A stretch of DNA of 64,000 bases from CAZYHS01 sp964647545. GTDB taxonomy: Bacteria > UBA10199 > GCA-002796325 > 1-14-0-20-49-13. Location: positions 41,655 to 105,654 of the forward strand of contig CAZYHS010000003.1 of the NCBI GenBank assembly GCA_964647545.1, written 5' to 3'. Below the pieces are notes generated by a model. The model was given only the letters and a program-made list of their open reading frames with translations, was not told the DNA's origin and made no database searches. Below are positions 58,730 to 64,000 of this stretch, piece by piece (the stretch's first letter is position 1; each line of letters begins with the position of its first letter). The translations under genes and the position numbers were made by a program.

Positions 58730-60815
58730 GCGAGCTTCTTTTTTCGAGCTCTTCAAAAAGAGAATTGCAGGACAATCCTACCGAGTTGGCGACGCTTGTT
58801 GCCAGCTCGGTTTCTTTTTTCAAAAGCGATGTATTTGTCTTCGCGAACATTCTAAGTCTTGCAAGTATTTTTCTAAAATAGAGCAGGTTTTCGACGATGA
58901 GCGAATGGTCCTCTTTTGTGATAAGAGACAAATTCAATAACTCGTTGGCGGCTGCGACTGTTCGGCAAGTCCTGAGGGCGAGATGTTTTTCGCCGTGTAA
59001 AAGCTGAAGGTATTGAACGAAGAATTCGATATCGATAATCGCGCCGCTACCGTTCTTTAAATCAAAAGCCCCTTCAGACGGCGCTTTTTGGAAGAGAGCG
59101 CTTTCCCTTAAGCGGACAATTTCGAGCTTGGCGTTGCAGGGGAGTTCCCTATTGTAAGCCAGCTCATCGATCAGGGCGGAGACTCTTTTTGATAGCTGGC
59201 TTGAACCGGCCACAGCTCTTGCACGCAACAGAGTTTGCCTCTCCCAGAAAGCGGCCTCACGTCTATGATAACGCTCGAACGCCTCCATTGAGCTGACAAG
59301 AACGCCCTGATTGCCGCTCGGCCGCAAGTCGGTATCGATGGCAAATGCTCGTCCGTAACGGGTGGGCATGCTTATAGTTGAAATTACCGATGTCGCCATT
59401 TTAGTGAAATATTCGGCGGCCGATATTTTTTTGGGGCCGTCGGTCTCGCCGTCACTGGTGTAAATAAATATCAGATCAAGATCGCTTGCGTAGTCCATTT
59501 CGCATGATGCAAGTCTGCCCATCCCAACGATCGATATCTCCGATCTGAGTCCCTCAGGATTTCTCGCCGCTCCGTAAGTAGCTTCAAGATTTCCTCTGGC
59601 AATGTTTAAGGCCTCGGCTATCACCATGTCGGCAGTGTAGCTGATGCGCTCACCGGCTTCATTAACATCGACTTTGCCGTCGAGGTCGAGCTGCATTAGG
59701 CGCTTTCGAGTCGAGTTGGCAAACCATGCCAGCGAATCGACCTTTTCTTCGCGGTCTGAGCAGGTGGCGATGTTCGCCTCAAAAGCGTCGCGGATTTCCG
59801 ATCTCTCAAGGCTCCCTTCGAAAAGCTCGGTGAAATATCTTTGTATCGTCTGTTTCACGTCGTCGATGGCGGCGACAAGTTCTTTGGCCGTAGAAAGACC
59901 TAAGGTTTTTGCGATTATTTCCTGTTCATTTTTTGCTGCGGGCAGAACGTAGAGCTGTCTGTCCGAACGGCCCTGAACGATATTTTCGACGCGCCTTAAA
60001 AAAATGTATGCTCGCTTGAGTTCTTTGGCTTTTTTACTTGAAATGAGACCGCTCTCTTCAAGTTTATCCAGTGCCTCTAAAGTATTTGTCGTCCTTAGAC
60101 TTTTATCTCGGCCGCCGTGAGTCATTTGAAGCGCCTGCACAAAGAATTCGGCTTCGCGGATTCCCCCGGGTCCGGTCTTAAAGTTTTTCCAGCCGTCGTC
60201 GTAGGCTTTCTTTTCAAGTGCCAATTTTGTCGTTTTAATTTTTTTTAAAAATGAGAGGTCGCTTGAGCGCGGATAGACAAAGGTGGAGATTTTTTCGATG
60301 AATTCGTCTCCGAGCTCTTTATTTCCGGCGACGCTTCTGGCGCGTATCAGCGCCTGACGTTCCCAGTCGCTGCCGTGATATTGATAGTGATGCAAAAGGG
60401 CGTCTATCGAATTAACAAGTGGGCCGTCTTTGCCCATAGGCCTTAGATCTATGTCTGCGCGGTATAAAAAACCGTCTTCGGTAACTTCGGAGAGCAGCCT
60501 TATGAATCTTTGCGCAAGTCTTGACGTTTCATGGCCGTTGTCGTTCGAGATGAAAATAATATCGACGTCGCTTGAGTAGTTGAGTTCGCGCCCTCCCAGC
60601 TTTCCTAGAGCAAGCACGCAAAAGGGGAGACTACAGTTTGTTTCGTTGCGGGCTATTTCAAGGGTTTTGTTCAAGATTTCGTCGGCGACCTTTGACCACT
60701 CGGCAAGATGTTCGCGATAATCTCCGCAAAACCCGGATTCATTATTCATGAACTTGGACAATTCACTCCTGCGTCTTTGCCGGAGCTCTTTTATCGTTTC
60801 TGAGGCCCTTAGCAT
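58680..60815 (-). CDS. glnE: Bifunctional glutamine synthetase adenylyltransferase GlnE (short form)
   Basis: 711 residues with the two nucleotidyltransferase domains of GlnE. The first, GKLGGRELNYSSDVDIIF near 71, is the deadenylylating half; the second, GMGRLASCEMDYASDLDLIF near 429, is the adenylylating half. GPGGIREAEFFVQALQMTHG and GSGAIIDIEFFVQYLQLLHG follow each as expected. Usual GlnE is about 880-990 residues; here about 100 N-terminal residues are missing and the C-terminus is short. The ATG at 60815 has GGGAG 6 bases upstream and overlaps the addA stop by 7 bases. Controls glutamine synthetase by nitrogen status. Confidence 0.88.
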   Translation of the reverse strand: MLRASETIKELRQRRRSELSKFMNNESGFCGDYREHLAEWSKVADEILNKTLEIARNETNCSLPFCVLALGKLGGRELNYSSDVDIIFISNDNGHETSRLAQRFIRLLSEVTEDGFLYRADIDLRPMGKDGPLVNSIDALLHHYQYHGSDWERQALIRARSVAGNKELGDEFIEKISTFVYPRSSDLSFLKKIKTTKLALEKKAYDDGWKNFKTGPGGIREAEFFVQALQMTHGGRDKSLRTTNTLEALDKLEESGLISSKKAKELKRAYIFLRRVENIVQGRSDRQLYVLPAAKNEQEIIAKTLGLSTAKELVAAIDDVKQTIQRYFTELFEGSLERSEIRDAFEANIATCSDREEKVDSLAWFANSTRKRLMQLDLDGKVDVNEAGERISYTADMVIAEALNIARGNLEATYGAARNPEGLRSEISIVGMGRLASCEMDYASDLDLIFIYTSDGETDGPKKISAAEYFTKMATSVISTISMPTRYGRAFAIDTDLRPSGNQGVLVSSMEAFERYHRREAAFWERQTLLRARAVAGSSQLSKRVSALIDELAYNRELPCNAKLEIVRLRESALFQKAPSEGAFDLKNGSGAIIDIEFFVQYLQLLHGEKHLALRTCRTVAAANELLNLSLITKEDHSLIVENLLYFRKILARLRMFAKTNTSLLKKETELATSVANSVGLSCNSLFEELEKRSSLIRQRAFLSSPAPLCT

Positions 60816-63676
60816 CTGCGCTCCCAGCAAGTTTTGTTAAGATTAAAGGCGCAGGTTTTGCACGGAGGATCGGTCCTGACCTTGAAATCGCCGGTTTCGA
60901 TGCCCTTGATCATGTCGGACAGCTCTCTTTTGGTACGCTCGACCGCAACTTCATCGATCATTGATGAAACCGGAATGGCGGATTTATTGCTCAAGAAAAG
61001 TAACGTTACTTTTCCTGTGCGTGCGAATTTAGCGGAGTTTGCAATGGCAGCTCCGTAGGTTCTTATCTGGAGGTCGTATTTTTTAACGGCCTCTTTAGGA
61101 TCGGTTCTGCCGTCGCCCGTTTTGAAGTCGATGATCTCCCAGTTCTGCTTATCGTCAATGGTCATCATATCAAGTTTGCCATTCACCACCTTGTTCTTAA
61201 TTTTTAAAAGAAAGGGGACTTCATTCATTCGCTTTGCGAAGCTCAAATACGGGGATTCGGCAAAACGTTCGAATTGTTCCAGCATTGATTCTCGATCGCT
61301 TTTGCCGGGCTTCACGTTGTGCTCGCAAATAGCAGATTCCAAAAGCCTCGTCCGGTCAAGCTTTGCCGGTAGAATCTTTGACGCAACTTCTATCATTCTA
61401 TGAACAATGTCTCCGCGTACGTTTGCAGGTAGTTTTTCGCTTTCTGATTTCACCGAAAGAGATTGAGCCGGAACGCACAGGTCGTATTTCAAATAATATT
61501 CCATCGGGCATCTTGCGTAGGCTTCTATTTCGCTCGTTGTGTAAACAGTTTTGGATGAAAAGCGATTAGCCTCTATCGGCGCAACACTTGAAATATTGGG
61601 ATCATCTTTTGTCGGCGCAGCGTCGTCAATGCACTCAAGCTCTTCGGCAGAATATTTCTTTTCAACGACGCGGTGGGCCGGAAAATTAGAAAAGAGGCTT
61701 TCCATGCGTTTGTGCCACTCGCCGGTTCTTTTAACATTCGCATGAAGCGGAATTACAAGTCTGCCCTTTGCGCGGGTAAGGGCGACGTAAAGCAGCCTTT
61801 CGCGTTCGAGCTTTTCTTCCTCTTTGTTAATTTCGTCAAGGCGCTCGAACTCGTCGGTCGTTTCGTTCTCACCTGCGGCGTTTTCATCGGGAAGAAATTT
61901 GAACTCAATGTCGGGGTTGCCTCCTCTTATGAATCGCCACTTTTCCGTGTCGTTGGGAGGAACGCGCAGCAGGTCGCAAAGAATGACGTTGTCAAACTCA
62001 AGTCCCTTTGCCTTGTGCACGGTCATGATCTTTACGGCGCCGTCTTTCGCCTCGGGATATTCAGCCACGCGCGAAGAGCGTTTGCGGATGTCGTCGCAAT
62101 AAGATATAAAATCTTTAAGACCTATCTTGTCGCGTTCTTCCAGCGAGGCGGCTATCGAAATAAGTTTTGCCGCATTGTCGGACAAAGGTTTTTTGGCGAA
62201 CTTCAATATGAGCTCTGAGCATGTCAGCTCCCGTGCTGCCTTTTCAACCTGCGAAAGTATCGCCGTTTTTTTATGCCGCCATACGGCCTCGCTTATCTCG
62301 GATACGCGCGGCGGAAGAGTGAGATGATCCTTGGGTTGTCTGAAGGCAAGATATATCTCCTCGTCGGTCATGTTGATAAAAGCGGAACGGCACGCGGCCA
62401 GAAGGGAGATTATATCGGTCCTATCGCTAGCTGCTTTTAAAAGACTTAAAATATCGATTATTTCGTCGAGTTCAAAAAATCCAAAACCTCCAAAGACCAC
62501 GTAGGGTATTTTCCTCGCCGCAAGTTCTCGGCAATAGATCTCAAGCGAAGAGAGCGATGCAAAGAGGCAGGCAATGTCGCCTCGGCCATGTATGTCGGAG
62601 ATAAACTCAGCGATGGCTTTTGCCTCTGCGACGCGCATTTGCTCCGCGTTGCTTTTTGGGGGTGATTCGATCGAAAGCTTTACGACGTCGGCATCGACGT
62701 TATCGAGTCCGGCAACAAGAGGATCGAAGGCGTCAAACGCTGCGTTGACAAATTCTATAATGCCTTTTGCCGAGCGCCAGTTCTCCTTAAGTACGACCTT
62801 GTGCCCAGCTTTGTCGAAAGCTTTATTGAACTGGGCAACGTTCGCGCCGCGAAAACGGTAGATCGATTGCTTGGGGTCTCCAACAAAGGTGATGTGATTC
62901 TTTGCCGGATTGAAAAGCCTTGCAACCAGCATTGCCTGCGTGTCGTTGACATCTTGGAATTCGTCTATAAAAATATATTTAAAACGCTCCTGATATCTCT
63001 CTCGTACCTCATCTAGCTCCAGCAGCTTAAGCGTTAAGATTTCGAGGTCGTTAAAGTCAAGGTTATCGCCTTTTTCGGCGTCATAGGCTTTTTTTATTTT
63101 TTCAAAACAGCTTAACGCAGCCTGTTTTATAGAATCGCCCGACATTACCGAAGCTAATTTTTCGGCGTGCCACCTGTACGAGATTAGTTCCTCCATCAGT
63201 TCTTCGACTTCGCGAAGTTCAAGCTCGTCAAATAGCGTAGCGATGTCCGCATCACCCGATGCAAGAAGCTTTAGTAGCTGTGTCTTGACAGCCTTGCGCA
63301 AAATTATTTTTGAACTCCCTTCATCGAGAACTCCAAAGTCGGGATCGAGACCGAGAAGGGGAGCCCCTTCGCGCAAAAGTCTCGTGCAAAAAGAGTGGAA
63401 GGTCGAAATGTAACCTGTCGAAACCGCAATTGGATCTCCAAGGGCCTTGATAAGCTTATGTTTAAGCTCGCTGGCTGCTTTATCGGTAAAAGTGATCGCA
63501 AGTATCTTGGAAAGAGGGACGTCGCGAGTCCTAATGCACTCAATGACACGCTCAATGAGCACGCTCGTCTTACCGGAGCCGGCGCCGGCGGTAATTGCAA
63601 GCATGCGCTCATTCGATACGATGGCTTCATGCTGTGAAGATGTGAATTTTATCTTAGTAGTTTTGCTTTCGGTCAT
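60809..63676 (-). CDS. addA: AddA-like UvrD/PD-(D/E)XK helicase-nuclease
   Basis: A 955-residue double-strand-break repair subunit. The UvrD-type helicase shows Walker A TAGAGSGKTSVL (about 29-40), FIDEFQDVNDTQ near 236, GDPKQSIYRFRGAN and LLYVALTRAKGRL. The C-terminal nuclease has WEIIDFKTGDG near 843 and YDLQIRTYGAA. Four cysteines placed as in iron-sulfur 'staple' nucleases are visible: ARCPMEYYLKY near 721, then CKTCAFNLNKTC at the end. The start at 63676 lies 4 bases after the addB stop. AddAB resects broken DNA for RecA. Confidence 0.88.
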   Translation of the reverse strand: MTESKTTKIKFTSSQHEAIVSNERMLAITAGAGSGKTSVLIERVIECIRTRDVPLSKILAITFTDKAASELKHKLIKALGDPIAVSTGYISTFHSFCTRLLREGAPLLGLDPDFGVLDEGSSKIILRKAVKTQLLKLLASGDADIATLFDELELREVEELMEELISYRWHAEKLASVMSGDSIKQAALSCFEKIKKAYDAEKGDNLDFNDLEILTLKLLELDEVRERYQERFKYIFIDEFQDVNDTQAMLVARLFNPAKNHITFVGDPKQSIYRFRGANVAQFNKAFDKAGHKVVLKENWRSAKGIIEFVNAAFDAFDPLVAGLDNVDADVVKLSIESPPKSNAEQMRVAEAKAIAEFISDIHGRGDIACLFASLSSLEIYCRELAARKIPYVVFGGFGFFELDEIIDILSLLKAASDRTDIISLLAACRSAFINMTDEEIYLAFRQPKDHLTLPPRVSEISEAVWRHKKTAILSQVEKAARELTCSELILKFAKKPLSDNAAKLISIAASLEERDKIGLKDFISYCDDIRKRSSRVAEYPEAKDGAVKIMTVHKAKGLEFDNVILCDLLRVPPNDTEKWRFIRGGNPDIEFKFLPDENAAGENETTDEFERLDEINKEEEKLERERLLYVALTRAKGRLVIPLHANVKRTGEWHKRMESLFSNFPAHRVVEKKYSAEELECIDDAAPTKDDPNISSVAPIEANRFSSKTVYTTSEIEAYARCPMEYYLKYDLCVPAQSLSVKSESEKLPANVRGDIVHRMIEVASKILPAKLDRTRLLESAICEHNVKPGKSDRESMLEQFERFAESPYLSFAKRMNEVPFLLKIKNKVVNGKLDMMTIDDKQNWEIIDFKTGDGRTDPKEAVKKYDLQIRTYGAAIANSAKFARTGKVTLLFLSNKSAIPVSSMIDEVAVERTKRELSDMIKGIETGDFKVRTDPPCKTCAFNLNKTCWERRC

Positions 63677-63680
63677 AGTT

Positions 63681-64000
63681 CTAGTCTCTGAAGCGGCAGA
63701 CGTCTTTAAATTCGCAGCTTCGACTGCAGTTTGATTCCTGCGGCTCGCCGGAAAATTCACCGTTAAAGATTTTCCTGACGTAGATTTCAGCCGTTTTAAC
63801 GGCGTGTTCGATCAAGGATTCGACCCTTTCCGGTGGAAGAACCATATTTTTTGATATTTTGTTTTTGCCCACGCAATGGGCTGCAAGCTCCTTATTGACA
63901 ATTCCGTGTTTTCTGGCGAGCTTCTTTACGGCATAGAGAAACATACCGGCGGGGGAGCGCTCTCCAACAAGCGGTTTTGCCATAAGACAATATAACGGGA
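63681..64000 (-). CDS. addB: AddB-like nuclease subunit, C-terminal end (partial)
   Basis: Open from the window edge to the stop at 63681 (about 105 codons). It reads PLYCLMAKPLVGERSPAGMF, the PLY.L block after the nuclease core in PD-(D/E)XK proteins, and ends CSRSCEFKDVCRFRD, the cysteine spacing of the AddB iron-sulfur cluster. The Met at 63983 is internal, since the frame stays open upstream with family-like residues. Its stop lies 4 bases before addA, the standard addB-addA order. Confidence 0.78.
   Translation of the reverse strand, partial: PLYCLMAKPLVGERSPAGMFLYAVKKLARKHGIVNKELAAHCVGKNKISKNMVLPPERVESLIEHAVKTAEIYVRKIFNGEFSGEPQESNCSRSCEFKDVCRFRD

Noticed and set aside
63681..63983. Small complete gene starting at ATG 63983
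   Set aside because: The frame is open to the window edge and the upstream residues continue a nuclease-family motif, so it is the end of a longer addB gene.
1..64000. CRISPR arrays, rRNA genes, transposase genes
   Set aside because: No regularly spaced direct repeats with unique spacers, no rRNA-like sequence and no transposase-like protein were found. The tandem repeat at 40583-40890 has only two units and is tRNA-derived.

Overview
The window reads as one scaffold of a mid-GC, Gram-negative bacterium of deltaproteobacterial type. The evidence is a complete type II secretion (T2SS) operon gspC-N, the surE-pcm-lipoprotein M23 linkage, lipobox proteins, a thrombospondin-type-3 outer-surface protein and dprA-topA linkage. 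An anaerobic or fermentative lifestyle is suggested by PyrK/PyrD type 1B, an ADP-forming acyl-CoA synthetase, iron-sulfur enzymes and a purine-type catabolic cluster; this is inference. Four runs of exactly 100 N (8450-8549, 27816-27915, 48395-48494, 50230-50329) are scaffold gaps of unknown true length, so this is probably a draft or metagenome-derived assembly.

Layout. 1-8317 is housekeeping: miaA 3' end, eno, rimI, pyrK-pyrD, rluD, pgeF, dnaK (minus) and ubiE/menG. 8415-8588 is a tRNA-Arg broken by a gap in its anticodon loop. 8651-10525 (minus) is a small operon: tpx, a SemiSWEET transporter and an LhgO-like oxidase. 10735-22442 is the most interesting metabolic block: a PLP enzyme, a cyclic amidohydrolase (HyuA/AllB type), YgeY, YgeW, a fused dihydropyrimidine-dehydrogenase-like flavoenzyme, SsnA and an M49-type lipoprotein peptidase. 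It resembles the YgeX-YgeY-YgeW-YgfK-SsnA-HyuA cluster linked to anaerobic purine/urate breakdown, but with substitutions in the first and reductive steps. 22493-24714 (minus) holds tldD and an unknown membrane-anchored protein.

24882-37672 is the T2SS operon (C, D, E, F, five pseudopilins G-K, L, M, N), running on into surE, pcm, a LysM/M23 lipoprotein and apt. 40473-41179 is a gene-free array made of one intact tRNA-Arg(CCT), an orphan 5' half, two 3' halves in a 154-bp tandem repeat, smaller tRNA scraps, strong hairpins and a 23-bp inverted repeat. It looks like a much-used integrase attachment site. Next come a 1530-residue orphan protein, an HU-family protein, dprA and topA.

49353-56030 holds a large coiled-coil unknown (minus), a secreted beta-helix/TSP3 protein with a cysteine-containing C-terminal sorting-like tail (a possible T2SS client) and a DUF2156 protein. 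56175-64000 holds the ADP-forming acyl-CoA synthetase, a DksA/TraR protein and a minus-strand operon addB (partial)-addA-glnE.

Working together: the catabolic block would open a purine- or pyrimidine-like ring reductively, hydrolyse it and recover carbamoyl phosphate through YgeW. The acyl-CoA synthetase would likewise make ATP by substrate-level phosphorylation. Both are inferences from gene content.
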